From Bacteroidales bacterium (lineage in GTDB: Bacteria > Bacteroidota > Bacteroidia > Bacteroidales > UBA932): a stretch of 49,900 nucleotides of DNA. The stretch covers positions 1 through 49,900 of the forward strand of contig JAKSJK010000009.1 of assembly GCA_024398095.1 (NCBI GenBank), written 5' to 3'. Positions 1-10,772 of the stretch are shown here, one piece after another (the first letter of the stretch is position 1; each line of letters opens with the position of its first letter). Made by a program: the position numbers and the translations under genes. Under the pieces are notes generated by a model, which was not told the DNA's origin, did not search any database, and worked only from the letters and a program-made list of their open reading frames with translations.

Positions 1-97
1 TTTTCGGTACTTGCTTGTACTTGTTCTTCCAGTCTTTTCAATGAACTTTTTGTGCCCTCCGAGCGGGTTTTGAACCCCTTGTCTCGTTTGGGGATTG
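1..97 (-). other. 5' leader of an RNA transcribed off the left edge, possibly an rRNA operon leader
   Basis: This stretch lies directly downstream of a strong minus-strand promoter and has no credible reading frame. Read on the minus strand it ends with TTCATTGAAAAGACTGGAAG and a short repeat of the form AAGTAC..AAGTACC, which resembles from memory the leader upstream of 16S rRNA in Bacteroidales. A small hairpin (GGGTT/AACCC, 65-77) lies within it. The rRNA itself would be outside the window, so the assignment is inference. A different untranslated leader is possible. Confidence 0.35.
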
Positions 98-127
98 CAA
101 AGGTAGACAATATTTTTTAATCACAAA
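98..127 (-). promoter_or_regulatory. Bacteroidetes-type promoter directed to the left edge
   Basis: On the minus strand TTTG (124-127) is followed after 18 nt by TACCTTTG (98-105). Both boxes match the known Bacteroidetes -33/-7 consensus exactly, with good spacing. The surrounding DNA is strongly AT-rich (110-190), as in upstream regions of highly expressed genes. It points away from groEL, so it serves a transcript leaving the window. Confidence 0.7.
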
Positions 128-205
128 ACTTTTTCAAACATTTTTTCAAAATATTTTTTCGTTCAAGAGTGTATACCTATATATAATAAACGTGGTTTCA
201 CCAAA

Positions 206-299
206 TTCCTGGCTACTCACCCCTCCCCAGGAGCGAGTAGCCCCAAAAACGCATAAAACAAGACTACTCGCCCCAAAGAAGGAGCGAGTAGCCAGGAAT
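206..299. repeat. Nested inverted/direct repeats behind groEL; likely terminator region
   Basis: A 14-bp perfect inverted repeat (206-219 with 286-299) encloses two local hairpins: GGCTACTC/GAGTAGCC (211-218 with 235-242) and CTACTCGC/GCGAGTAG (264-271 with 284-291). The block GAGCGAGTAG occurs twice directly (231-240, 282-291). On the minus strand the second hairpin is followed by TCTTGTTTT, so it may end the groESL transcript. The layout also resembles a duplicated intergenic repeat unit. Confidence 0.6.
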
Positions 300-316
300 A
301 TCTATGATAGGGACGA

Positions 317-1948
<1,632 letters not shown>

Positions 1949-1955
1949 TTAATTT

Positions 1956-2222
1956 TTAGAATTTTGCGAGAATTTCAGACTGCTTGAGAATGAGGTATTT
2001 CTTACCCTCGAACTCGATCTCGGTACCCGCATATTTACCGTAGACCACAACGTCTCCGACTGCAAGCTCCATAGGTTCGTCCTTCTTGCCCGGGCCGGCC
2101 GCTGCGACCACGCCCTGCTGTGGTTTTTCCTTCGCTGAATCAGGAATGAAAAGTCCTGATGCTGTCTTGGTCTCAGCCTCCTTAGGCTCAACCAGAACTC
2201 TGTCTGCCAATGGTTTGATCAT
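1956..2222 (-). CDS. groES: Co-chaperonin GroES (Hsp10)
   Basis: This is the 88-aa lid of the GroEL folding chamber. It begins [13 protein letters not shown], which is diagnostic, and the mobile loop that docks on GroEL corresponds to about residues 20-34 ([12 protein letters not shown]). The family length is 90-100 aa, so it is complete. It is the first gene of a two-gene operon with groL, and its own upstream region holds a minus-strand -7 box (2307-2314). Identification is secure. Confidence 0.97.
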   Translation of the reverse strand: MIKPLADRVLVEPKEAETKTASGLFIPDSAKEKPQQGVVAAAGPGKKDEPMELAVGDVVVYGKYAGTEIEFEGKKYLILKQSEILAKF

Positions 2223-2306
2223 ATATCTAAAATTTTAAAAATCTGTCTCGAGCGGCCTTGTGGTCGTGCCGCGACGGCATGAGCAAAGTCAAAGTGCGTG
2301 CCAGTA

Positions 2307-2326
2307 CAAATTTACGACAAAATGTC
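2307..2326 (-). promoter_or_regulatory. Probable groESL -7 element with adjoining small palindrome
   Basis: On the minus strand TAAATTTG (2307-2314) fits the TAnnTTTG box about 85 nt before groES. No good TTTG lies at the expected -33 distance. Directly upstream is the palindrome GACAAAATGTC (2316-2326), inside the spacer where a regulator could bind. This is inference; no CIRCE is present. Confidence 0.4.
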
Positions 2327-2340
2327 ATACCGTCAGCCAT

Positions 2341-2370
2341 TTTGATATCAAGATAGTTTTACTATCTTTG
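2341..2370 (+). promoter_or_regulatory. Promoter of the alpha-2-macroglobulin/pbpC operon
   Basis: TTTG (2341-2344), an 18-nt spacer and TATCTTTG (2363-2370) match the Bacteroidetes consensus at both boxes. It lies about 90 nt upstream of the start codon at 2460, giving a 5' leader of roughly 80 nt. Confidence 0.7.
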
Positions 2371-2459
2371 TGAGATTGTATGCCATACCATGCAAGAATT
2401 TGCCTGCATCCGCATACATATAGACAGATATTTTTCAAAAACACTGATAAATCACTTAG

Positions 2460-5400
2460 ATGATGAAAACACTTTCAAAATGGATCCGTATGGCGGCAGC
2501 CCTGATGCTGGGTGCCCTCATGTTCGCCTGCACAGGCAACAAACAGCCATCGACGGAATTTTCGGCCTATATCAAGGCCTACACAGGCGGAGTTGTGCCA
2601 GGGAACGCAACCATCCGCATTGAGTTCCTCAGCAGTCTCGGTGCAAACCAGAATGCGGAAGGGCTGCTCAGCTTCACCCCATCCATCAAGGGACAGGCAC
2701 GCTGGGCGAGCAACAATCTCCTTGAATTCATTCCAGAAGAGGGAGAGCTTAAGCCAGGCAAGGCCTACAACGCATGCCTCAGGCTCGACAAGCTCACCAA
2801 GGTCAGCTCAGAACTGAAGAAATTCGAATTCAGCTTTGCAGTTGCCCCGAAGCAGCTTGATCTCACGGCCGAAAACATAAGGATAACCGCAGCAGATCCG
2901 GACATGGCAGCCGTCAGCGGTACCCTGAGGTTCAGTTCTGACATTCCGTCTGACAAGGTGTCAGAAGTAATCAAGTGGGAATACCCTGCCAGCGCAGGCG
3001 AGCTCAAGGTCAACCCTTCTACCGAGGCCAACGCCTACAGTTTCGAGATCTCCGGGCTCAAGAGGACAGACACCGGCAACACCCTCAAGATCACCGCAGA
3101 CGCAAAGCACTTCGGATACTCAAAGACAGACAAGGAAGAAGTTGCCATCCCTGAAAAGGGCAGCTTCGGAATCATTGCCGCAAAGCTCAACGAAGATGCC
3201 GAGCCATCCGTGGACATCATCTTCAGCCAGCCTCTCGACCCTAACCAGTCCCCTGACGGTCTCTTCACCCTTACCAATGTCGGCAGGTACTTCTACCAGA
3301 AGGACGCCAACAGGATGAGGATATTCTTCGAGAGCCTCGGCAGCGGGGATCTTTCCGTGATCGTCAACAAGGCAGTCAAGAGCATCGACGGGGACGTTCT
3401 CGGAGAGAATATGGAGTTCAGCAGCAAGCGCGACGAGGCCGTACCTTCGGTCAAAATCAAGCTGGACGGCAACATCATGCCTGACCCATCCAACCTCGTC
3501 CTCCCATTCACGGCGCAGAACCTCAACGCCGTAGATATCAGGATCATCAAGGTCTATGAGAGCAATGTCCTCGGCTTCATGCAGGAGAACTGGTCATTCA
3601 ACGGCGACTCTGAAATCCGCAGGAGCGGACGACTTGTCTACAAGAATACCATCCGCCTCGACGGTGACCCAAGCATTGACCTTCATCAGGCAAACCTCTT
3701 CGGCATCGACCTCAGCGGCATCATGAAGGAAGAACAGGGTGCCATCTACAAGGTCCGCTTGACCTTCCGTCAGGAATACTCTCTCTACGGAAAGGGAGGC
3801 ATCACCACGGATGGCGGTTCAAGTTCAATGATCACACTCAACGCCGACAGGGGTCTCACTCCTGAAGACGAAGCAATCTGGGACGAGGCTTATTCATACT
3901 ACTATGAGAGCTTCACCGACTGGATGGAGTACGACTGGGAAGAAAGGGACGATCCTACGAAACCGTCATTCTATATGGACGGCAGCAGGTTCCCTTCAGT
4001 CAGCCTCGTATGCTCGAACATCGGCCTGATCGTCAAGTCTGCCGGCAATGGCAGAGTATGGGTGGCAACCAACGACATCATGAGCACCGACCCTATCAAG
4101 GGTGCGGAGGTCAATGTATACAACTTCCAGCTCCAGAAGATAGGCAGCGGCAAGACTGACGGCAGCGGACTCGCAGAGATCGAAGTCAGCGGCAAGCCTT
4201 GGGCTGTGACCGCACGCAGTGGAAAGACCATCTCATACCTCAAGGTAGAGGACGGACTCGAGAACTCACTCAGCCGCTTCGAGACCGGAGGAAAGACCGT
4301 GAGCAAGGGCCTCAAGGGCTATGTTTACGGCGAGCGCGGCGTCTGGAGACCTGGCGACACCCTGCATGTAACCCTCGTTGTGGAGGACATCGAGAACAGG
4401 CTTCCGGAGAACCATCCTGTGGCAATGGAGGTCTACACCCCACAGGGCCAGTTCTACGACAAGCAGGTCAAGACTGACGGTGTGGACGGCTTCTACGCTT
4501 TTGAGATTGCAACTTCACCAGACGATCCTACCGGAACCTGGAACGCATACTTCAAGGTCGGCGGCGCAAGCTTCTACAAGGCCCTCCATGTAGAGACAGT
4601 GAAGCCTAACCGCCTCAAGATCAAACTCACCACCCCTGACGAGGTGATGTACTCAGGCAAGTCATACACCTTTGCAATCAACTCCAACTGGCTCACCGGT
4701 CCTGCAGCCGCAGGCCTGAAGGCAAATGTGGAAATGACTCTCAGCAAGTCCTGGACAAGCTTCAAGGGCTGGGAGAAATATGATTTCAACAACCCATCCG
4801 TAAACTACTATCCGCTGACATACACCATCGTCGAGAAGGAGCTCGATGCAAACGGTACAGCAGTCGCCAAGGTTAACATGCCGGCAGTGGGATCGGCTCC
4901 GGGCATGCTCAAGGCCAGCATCGTGACCAGAGTGTTCGAACAGGGCGGCGACGCAAGCATCAACACCTCTGAGGCAAGATTCTCTCCTTACCAGTCATAT
5001 GTCGGCATCTGCACGCCGGAAAGCGCAAGCGGATGGCTCGAGACCGACAAGGATTACAGTGTGGAAATCGCATCTGTAAGCCAGGACGGCAAGGCCCTCT
5101 CCGGCCAGGAACTCGAGTACAAGATCTACAAGATGAACTGGAGCTGGTGGTGGGACAATGACGCCGATTCATACGGTTCATATGTCAACAGCAGCTACGC
5201 CAAGCCGCTGGAGAGCGGAAAGGTCAAGAGCGAGAACGGCCGCGCAGAGGTCAAGTTCCGCGTCAACTATCCTGAATGGGGACGCTACCTCGTCTATGTC
5301 AAGGACCGCAAGAGCGGACACGCCGTTGCAGCCACCATGCTCGTGGACTGGCCAAGCTGGCAGGGACGCTCCGACAAGTCTGACCCAAGCAACGCCAGCA

Positions 5401-7946
5401 TGCTTGCATTCTCTACCGACAAGAAGTCATACAAGGTCGGTGAGACTGTAAATGTATACATCCCTGCAGCAGCAAAGGGACGCGCACTCATCTCATTCGA
5501 GAACGGCTCAAGCGTGATCGGACAGAAGTGGGTAAGCACCGGCAGTGAAGAGACTGTATACAAGTTCAAGGTAACTCCTCAGATGGCTCCTAACTTCTAC
5601 ATCCACATCACCCTCCTCCAGCCTCAGAGCAAGAGGGAGAATGACGCACCTATCCGCCTGTACGGCGTGCAGTCAATCAATGTGGAGAATGAAGGAACCC
5701 ACCTCAAGCCGGTCATCAACGCCCCTGAGGTGATCCGTCCGCAGGAGCAGTTCACACTCAAGGTCAAGGAAGAAAACGGCAAGCCGATGACCTACACCAT
5801 CGCTATCGTCGATGAGGGCCTGCTCGACCTGACCAACTTCAAGACACCTGATCCGTGGAAAGAGATGTATGCAAAACAGGCTCTCGGCGTAAGCACATGG
5901 GATCTCTACGACAATGTGATCGGAGCGTTTGCAAGCAAGCTTGCCCCGGTATTCAGCGTCGGCGGTGACGAGGATGTGAACGGAAGCAAGTCTCGCGAGA
6001 ACAGGTTCAACCCTGTCGTGAAGTTCATAGGTCCATTCACCCTCAAGAGCGGAAGCGCAAGCCATAAGATCACTCTTCCTATGTATGTGGGTTCAGTGAG
6101 GATCATGGTCGTAGCCGGCAAGAACGGCGCCTACGGCTGTGCCGAGAAGGCAGTTCCTGTACGCAATCCTCTGATGGTGGTTCCTACCCTCCCTCGCGTA
6201 ATGGGATGCACCGAGAAGGTCACACTCCCTGTCAACGTATTCGCCCTCGAGGACGACATCAAGGATGTTGAAGTCGGCGTGAAGGTTGAAGGACCTCTCA
6301 AGCTGGTTGACGGCGCAAGCCAGAATATCCGCTTCCACGGCACCGGAGACGAACTCGTAAGGTTCAGTCTTGCCGCCGGCAGCGACGAAGGCAAGGCCAA
6401 GGTTACCGTAACCGCCAGCGGCAATGGCAAGACAGCCAAGGAAGTGGTATATATCGATGTACGCAACCCTAACCCGGCAATCACCGTAGTGGAGAAGAAG
6501 GCCATTGCAAAGGGCAAGAGCGCCGAATTCAGCTGGACCGGTGCCAACGAGGCATCCCTCGAGCTTGCAGGCTTCCCTAGCATTGATGTGAACGGTACCT
6601 TCAGCTATGTGCGCAACTACTCATACTATTGCACCGAGCAGCTCTCATCACGCGGCCTGTCCCTCATCTACACCATGGACCTGCTCAACGACGAGAACGC
6701 AGCCAAGGCCAAGGAGATGATTCCTGAGATCCTCAAGCAGCTCTATTCACGCCAGCTCGCTGACGGTGGTTTCGCTTACTGGCCTGGCCAGAGCGCAGCC
6801 AACGAGTGGGCAAGCTCTATGGCGGGACAGTTCCTCAATGAGGCATCCAACAAGGGCTTCAAGGTTGAAGGCGGTGTGCTCAAGGCTTGGAAGAACTTCC
6901 AGAAGAAGTGCACCGTGAACTACCGCAAGTCACAGTCAAAGAACCTCGACGACCTCCAGCAGGCCTACAGGCTCTACACCCTGGCACTCGCCGGTGCGGC
7001 CGATGAGAGCGCAATGAACAGACTCAAGTCTGCAGAGGACCTCAGTGTCCAGGCTAAATGGAGACTGGCTGCGGCATATGCAATCCGCGGCAAGAAGGCC
7101 ATCGCCAAGGAAATGGTACAGGATCTCGAGACTTCCGTTGAGGAATACAGCGACAACCTCACCTTCGGCTCGTCATCACGTGACAAGGCAATGGTGCTCG
7201 AGGCTCTCGTTCTCATCGACGACCTCACCGCAGCAACCGCAATCGCCCAGGATGTGGCCGATGAAGTCACCGGAAGCTACTCTACCCAGACCGTGGCATT
7301 CGGTTCAGTAGCAATCGGACGCCTCGCAGCCAAGATGGACACAGGTGCCCTCCAGGCAGAGGTCAACGGCAACAAGGTCAAGACTGCCAACGCCCTCTAC
7401 AGCGAAGTCCTCAACCCTGGCTCAGGCAAGGTCAGCATCAAGAACACCTCCGATGGTGTAATCTATGCAGGTCTCACCACCAGCGCACAGGCTGGCTGCG
7501 GCACTGTGGTTCCTGCCAACGAGTCAGGCCTCAGCGTGAGCGTCAGCTTCACCGACACCAAGGGAGCGGCTCTCAACCCATCTTCTATCAGACAGGGCAC
7601 AGACTTCTACGAGAAGATCGTTGTTTCCAACCTCAGCGGCGCAGCTGCCAAGGATTATACCAACCTCGCACTCACCCAGATGATTCCATCGGGATGGGAG
7701 ATCTTCAACGAGCGTCTCTTCGGCGGCAGCAGCAAGACCGAGGCCGAGCACAGCTACAAGGACATCCGCGATGACCGCGTAGACTGGTTCTTCGACCTCC
7801 CTGCCGGCAGCAAGAAGACCTTCTGGATCCGACTCCAGGCAAGCTACGAGGGTCAGTTCATCCTTCCTGCGGCAAGCTGCAGCGCGATGTACGAGAACGG
7901 CATCGCGGGCAACAGCGCTTCAGGACAGGCAGTGGTGACCCGATAG
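2460..7946 (+). CDS. Alpha-2-macroglobulin family lipoprotein with intact thioester
   Basis: This large envelope protein (1828 aa) is thought, by analogy with E. coli ECAM, to trap proteases that breach the outer membrane. It has a lipoprotein signal: basic start, hydrophobic stretch and lipobox MFAC with Cys24, so it should be membrane-anchored. A series of macroglobulin-like beta domains follows, then the CTEQ thioester motif at residues 1391-1394 (codons from 6630), leading into an alpha-helical thioester domain with repeated Gly/Trp segments. The start is ATGATG; either Met is possible. It is followed after 20 nt by pbpC, the same pairing as in proteobacteria, suggesting protease defence coupled to peptidoglycan repair. 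A strong promoter lies upstream (2341-2370). Confidence 0.93.
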   Translation: MMKTLSKWIRMAAALMLGALMFACTGNKQPSTEFSAYIKAYTGGVVPGNATIRIEFLSSLGANQNAEGLLSFTPSIKGQARWASNNLLEFIPEEGELKPGKAYNACLRLDKLTKVSSELKKFEFSFAVAPKQLDLTAENIRITAADPDMAAVSGTLRFSSDIPSDKVSEVIKWEYPASAGELKVNPSTEANAYSFEISGLKRTDTGNTLKITADAKHFGYSKTDKEEVAIPEKGSFGIIAAKLNEDAEPSVDIIFSQPLDPNQSPDGLFTLTNVGRYFYQKDANRMRIFFESLGSGDLSVIVNKAVKSIDGDVLGENMEFSSKRDEAVPSVKIKLDGNIMPDPSNLVLPFTAQNLNAVDIRIIKVYESNVLGFMQENWSFNGDSEIRRSGRLVYKNTIRLDGDPSIDLHQANLFGIDLSGIMKEEQGAIYKVRLTFRQEYSLYGKGGITTDGGSSSMITLNADRGLTPEDEAIWDEAYSYYYESFTDWMEYDWEERDDPTKPSFYMDGSRFPSVSLVCSNIGLIVKSAGNGRVWVATNDIMSTDPIKGAEVNVYNFQLQKIGSGKTDGSGLAEIEVSGKPWAVTARSGKTISYLKVEDGLENSLSRFETGGKTVSKGLKGYVYGERGVWRPGDTLHVTLVVEDIENRLPENHPVAMEVYTPQGQFYDKQVKTDGVDGFYAFEIATSPDDPTGTWNAYFKVGGASFYKALHVETVKPNRLKIKLTTPDEVMYSGKSYTFAINSNWLTGPAAAGLKANVEMTLSKSWTSFKGWEKYDFNNPSVNYYPLTYTIVEKELDANGTAVAKVNMPAVGSAPGMLKASIVTRVFEQGGDASINTSEARFSPYQSYVGICTPESASGWLETDKDYSVEIASVSQDGKALSGQELEYKIYKMNWSWWWDNDADSYGSYVNSSYAKPLESGKVKSENGRAEVKFRVNYPEWGRYLVYVKDRKSGHAVAATMLVDWPSWQGRSDKSDPSNASMLAFSTDKKSYKVGETVNVYIPAAAKGRALISFENGSSVIGQKWVSTGSEETVYKFKVTPQMAPNFYIHITLLQPQSKRENDAPIRLYGVQSINVENEGTHLKPVINAPEVIRPQEQFTLKVKEENGKPMTYTIAIVDEGLLDLTNFKTPDPWKEMYAKQALGVSTWDLYDNVIGAFASKLAPVFSVGGDEDVNGSKSRENRFNPVVKFIGPFTLKSGSASHKITLPMYVGSVRIMVVAGKNGAYGCAEKAVPVRNPLMVVPTLPRVMGCTEKVTLPVNVFALEDDIKDVEVGVKVEGPLKLVDGASQNIRFHGTGDELVRFSLAAGSDEGKAKVTVTASGNGKTAKEVVYIDVRNPNPAITVVEKKAIAKGKSAEFSWTGANEASLELAGFPSIDVNGTFSYVRNYSYYCTEQLSSRGLSLIYTMDLLNDENAAKAKEMIPEILKQLYSRQLADGGFAYWPGQSAANEWASSMAGQFLNEASNKGFKVEGGVLKAWKNFQKKCTVNYRKSQSKNLDDLQQAYRLYTLALAGAADESAMNRLKSAEDLSVQAKWRLAAAYAIRGKKAIAKEMVQDLETSVEEYSDNLTFGSSSRDKAMVLEALVLIDDLTAATAIAQDVADEVTGSYSTQTVAFGSVAIGRLAAKMDTGALQAEVNGNKVKTANALYSEVLNPGSGKVSIKNTSDGVIYAGLTTSAQAGCGTVVPANESGLSVSVSFTDTKGAALNPSSIRQGTDFYEKIVVSNLSGAAAKDYTNLALTQMIPSGWEIFNERLFGGSSKTEAEHSYKDIRDDRVDWFFDLPAGSKKTFWIRLQASYEGQFILPAASCSAMYENGIAGNSASGQAVVTR

Positions 7947-7966
7947 ACATACGGCCACATAGGCAT

Positions 7967-10267
7967 ATGTCCTTCAAGGCATACATAAGACAGCACAAGA
8001 CAGCAACCACCCTGGTCGCTGTCTGTGTTGTCTTATTGCTATGCTGGCTTTTCTGTCTGCCACGCAACATATTCCGAGATACCGAATACAGCAGCGTCGT
8101 ACTGGACCGGAACGGAGATCTGCTCGGCGCCAGGATCGCCTCAGACGGACAGTGGCGTTTCCCTCCCTGCGAGAGCGTTCCCGACAGATACGCGTCCGCA
8201 CTCATCGAGTTCGAGGACCGTCATTTCCGCTGGCATCCGGGAGTGGACCCGATGGCACTCGGACGTGCCGTATGGCAGAATGTATCCAAGAAAAGAGTCG
8301 TCAGCGGCGGCAGCACCATCACCATGCAGGTGATACGCATGTCCCGCGGCAAGGACAGGACCATCGGGCAGAAAATAATCGAAGCCATACTTGCGACCAG
8401 GCTGGAACTGCGCTGCAGCAAGAAAGAAATCCTGGCGCTCTACGCTTCCCATGCCCCTTACGGCGGCAATGTAGTGGGCATTGAAGCGGCGTCGTGGAGA
8501 TATTTCGGACGATCTCCGGAAGACATGTCCTGGAGCGAGGCCTGCCTCCTGGCCGTGCTGCCGAATTCGCCGTCCAGCCTTCACATGTCCAAGAACAGGG
8601 ACAAGCTGCTGGAGAAGCGCAACAGGCTGCTCAAGCGGCTGTATGATAAAGGCAGGATGTCGACGGAGGATTACGAGCTGGCCTGCGAGGAGCCCCTCCC
8701 GGGCGAGCCGATGCCCCTGCCTTCCTATGCCTCACACTATGTCGAGATGATGGCCTGCGGTAACAAGAGGCTGAAGACTACGCTGGATCTGGGCATACAG
8801 AAACAGGTCGAGGAGATTACGGACCGCTGGTGTCACGAGTTCAGCCTCAGCGGAGTGAACGACATGGCTGCCGTAGTCATCGATGTACATTCCGGCGAAT
8901 TTCTCGCCTGGGTCGGCAATGCAGACATTGACAGGAGGCGTCCCGGAGTGATGGTCAACACCGCCATGGCTCCCCGCTCAACCGGAAGCATCCTGAAGCC
9001 TTTCCTTTACTGCGCAATGCTGCAGGATGGAGAGATGCTTCCGAACACCCTGCTGCATGACACTCCTCTCAACATCAACGGATTCACACCCCAGAATTTC
9101 GATATGCAGTATTCGGGAGCGGTTCCGGCCGGGGAGGCTCTTGCACGTTCGCTGAACATTCCTTCGGTACTGATGCTGCAGAAATATGGCGTTCAGAAGT
9201 TTGGAGATCTGCTTCGCAAGGGAGGGATGACTTCACTCAGACGCGCTGACGGCGACTACGGCCTGTCCCTTATCCTGGGCGGCGCAGAGGGACGTCTGGC
9301 CGAGATTGCAAAGATCTACGCCAATATGTCAGAATGGTATCAGCAGGATCAGAAGTCGATCAAGTCGGATCCCGGACTGAAGGCACGGTTCAAGGATTTC
9401 CCTTTCTACGACAGGACCGCAATGTGGCATACCTTCGAGGCTCTCAAGGAAGTCAACCGTCCGGATGAGATGGACTGGAAGATCATACATTCCGTACGCA
9501 AGGTGGCCTGGAAGACGGGCACCAGCTGGGGTTTCAGGGACGGCTGGGCAATCGGTGCGACTCCGGAGTATGTGGTCGGAGTCTGGTGCGGCAATGCCCA
9601 GGGCCAGGGTGCGAACGGACTCGTCGGCGGCAGGACTGCCGGTCCGGTGATGTTCGACATCTTCAACAGCCTGCCTAAAACCGGCTGGTTTCCCGAGCCT
9701 CCTTATGGCGAATACATCACGGCAGAGGTATGTCGGAAATCAGGTCACCTCAAGGGGCTCTATTGCGAGGAGTGCGATACCCTGAAGCTGCCGCTCAATG
9801 CCTTGCGTACGAGTCCGTGCCCATATCACAAGATTGTGAACCTGACGGATGGCGGCCGCTACAGAGTCGAGAGCCCGGTGAACGGTTCGTATGCGCAGAG
9901 CATGTTCCTGCTCCCTCCGTCGATGGAGTGGTACTACCGTCAGAGGCACAACGACTATGTCCCTCTTCCGCCACTGAAGCCGGGTACGCCTCAGAACGGC
10001 AATTTCATTCCGATGGAGTTTATCTATCCCCACAGCGGAACTTCTATTTCGATTCCGCGCCAGTTGGACGGTTCTGTCGTGGGAGCAGTCTTTTCTCTGG
10101 CGCATACCAATCCAGATACCGAGGTTCACTGGCATCTGGACCAGAAGTACATAGGGTCGACATCACATCTGCATCAGATGACTCTCAATCCTGAGCATGG
10201 GCGTCACTATCTGACTGTCGTGGATGCCGAGGGTAACAGCATCAGTATATATTTTGATGTCGAGTAG
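7967..10267 (+). CDS. pbpC: Penicillin-binding protein 1C (bifunctional peptidoglycan synthase)
   Basis: This inner-membrane peptidoglycan glycosyltransferase/transpeptidase has 766 aa, the normal size for PBP1C. A signal anchor spans about residues 12-30. The GT51 domain shows catalytic Glu in EDRHF (83-87) and GGSTITMQ (114-121). The transpeptidase domain shows SILK (341-344, nucleophile Ser341), SLN (395-397) and KTGTS (516-520). After about residue 580 comes the extra C-terminal beta domain typical of PBP1C. It is second in an operon with the alpha-2-macroglobulin gene and is probably dedicated to wall repair after envelope attack. No terminator separates it from the tRNA promoter downstream. 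Confidence 0.94.
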   Translation: MSFKAYIRQHKTATTLVAVCVVLLLCWLFCLPRNIFRDTEYSSVVLDRNGDLLGARIASDGQWRFPPCESVPDRYASALIEFEDRHFRWHPGVDPMALGRAVWQNVSKKRVVSGGSTITMQVIRMSRGKDRTIGQKIIEAILATRLELRCSKKEILALYASHAPYGGNVVGIEAASWRYFGRSPEDMSWSEACLLAVLPNSPSSLHMSKNRDKLLEKRNRLLKRLYDKGRMSTEDYELACEEPLPGEPMPLPSYASHYVEMMACGNKRLKTTLDLGIQKQVEEITDRWCHEFSLSGVNDMAAVVIDVHSGEFLAWVGNADIDRRRPGVMVNTAMAPRSTGSILKPFLYCAMLQDGEMLPNTLLHDTPLNINGFTPQNFDMQYSGAVPAGEALARSLNIPSVLMLQKYGVQKFGDLLRKGGMTSLRRADGDYGLSLILGGAEGRLAEIAKIYANMSEWYQQDQKSIKSDPGLKARFKDFPFYDRTAMWHTFEALKEVNRPDEMDWKIIHSVRKVAWKTGTSWGFRDGWAIGATPEYVVGVWCGNAQGQGANGLVGGRTAGPVMFDIFNSLPKTGWFPEPPYGEYITAEVCRKSGHLKGLYCEECDTLKLPLNALRTSPCPYHKIVNLTDGGRYRVESPVNGSYAQSMFLLPPSMEWYYRQRHNDYVPLPPLKPGTPQNGNFIPMEFIYPHSGTSISIPRQLDGSVVGAVFSLAHTNPDTEVHWHLDQKYIGSTSHLHQMTLNPEHGRHYLTVVDAEGNSISIYFDVE

Positions 10268-10296
10268 CTTATTTTTGAGAAAAAAGTCAAAAAAAG

Positions 10297-10327
10297 TTTG
10301 CAGATTGAGATTTTGTCCATATATTTG
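10297..10327 (+). promoter_or_regulatory. Promoter of tRNA-Val
   Basis: TTTG (10297-10300), 19 nt, then TATATTTG (10320-10327): a perfect match to the Bacteroidetes consensus, ending 16 nt before the tRNA. Confidence 0.75.
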
Positions 10328-10343
10328 CAATCCCAAAATGAAC

Positions 10344-10418
10344 GGGAGCTTAGCTCAGTTGGTTCAGAGCGTCTGCCTTACAAGCAGAGGGTCGGGGGTT
10401 CGACTCCCTCAGCTCCCA
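10344..10418 (+). tRNA. tRNA-Val (anticodon TAC)
   Basis: The 75-nt sequence folds as a full cloverleaf: acceptor GGGAGCT with AGCTCCC, D-arm GCTC/GAGC, anticodon stem TCTGC/GCAGA around CTTACAA (anticodon TAC, valine), and T-arm around TTCGACT. The discriminator base is A and CCA is not encoded. It has its own promoter and a terminator immediately behind. Confidence 0.96.
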
Positions 10419-10422
10419 CTTC

Positions 10423-10452
10423 AAAAGCCTGCGAAAAATCGCAGGCTTTTTT
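10423..10452 (+). terminator. Rho-independent terminator of tRNA-Val
   Basis: A 9-bp stem AGCCTGCGA/TCGCAGGCT (10426-10434 with 10439-10447) with an AAAA loop is followed by TTTTT, five nucleotides after the tRNA. Confidence 0.85.
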
Positions 10453-10680
10453 CGTGGGAGCCCTGCCTTTTCATTGGGGGACCGGCGGCTTCGGGTCGTG
10501 GCGGCGGTGCTGACAGTTTCGGCCAGTCTCGCTCCGCTCGACCCCTTTCTTCCGCTCGCCGAGGCTCGCGGAATTCATTCCCTCTTACGTTGCCGAGGGT
10601 GGCACGTGGCCGAAACTGTCACACCTCTGCCGCTCCCTGCCGCCTGTCGCTGCAGATTGTGGACGAAAATGAAAAACCGC
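10453..10680. repeat. GC-rich intergenic element with 15-bp terminal inverted repeats
   Basis: Between the tRNA terminator and the acyl-CoA synthetase terminator no gene is evident. The stretch contains a perfect 15-bp inverted repeat, TGACAGTTTCGGCCA (10511-10525) and its complement (10607-10621), around 81 bp that are rich in CTCG/CGAG words. Outside the repeat a shorter imperfect similarity continues (GGCGGCGGTG against GCAGAGGTG). It could be a non-autonomous repeat family of this genome or a structured RNA. Only copy number elsewhere would decide. Confidence 0.5.
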
Positions 10681-10707
10681 AAAAAAAGCCCCGCGATGAG
10701 GCGGGGC
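10681..10707 (-). terminator. Terminator of the acyl-CoA synthetase gene
   Basis: On the minus strand the stem GCCCCGC/GCGGGGC (10688-10694 with 10701-10707, 6-nt loop) is followed by seven T residues (10681-10687). It lies 66 nt behind the stop at 10773. Confidence 0.85.
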
Positions 10708-10772
10708 AGGGTATTGGACTGTTTATTTACCTATCCGAGAGGGAAAGCCTCGCGGATGAAGAAGGTCAAGAA

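Noticed and set aside
2223-2459. Possible CIRCE operator before groESL
   Set aside because: The 9-bp inverted repeat of CIRCE is absent; only an 11-bp palindrome GACAAAATGTC is present.
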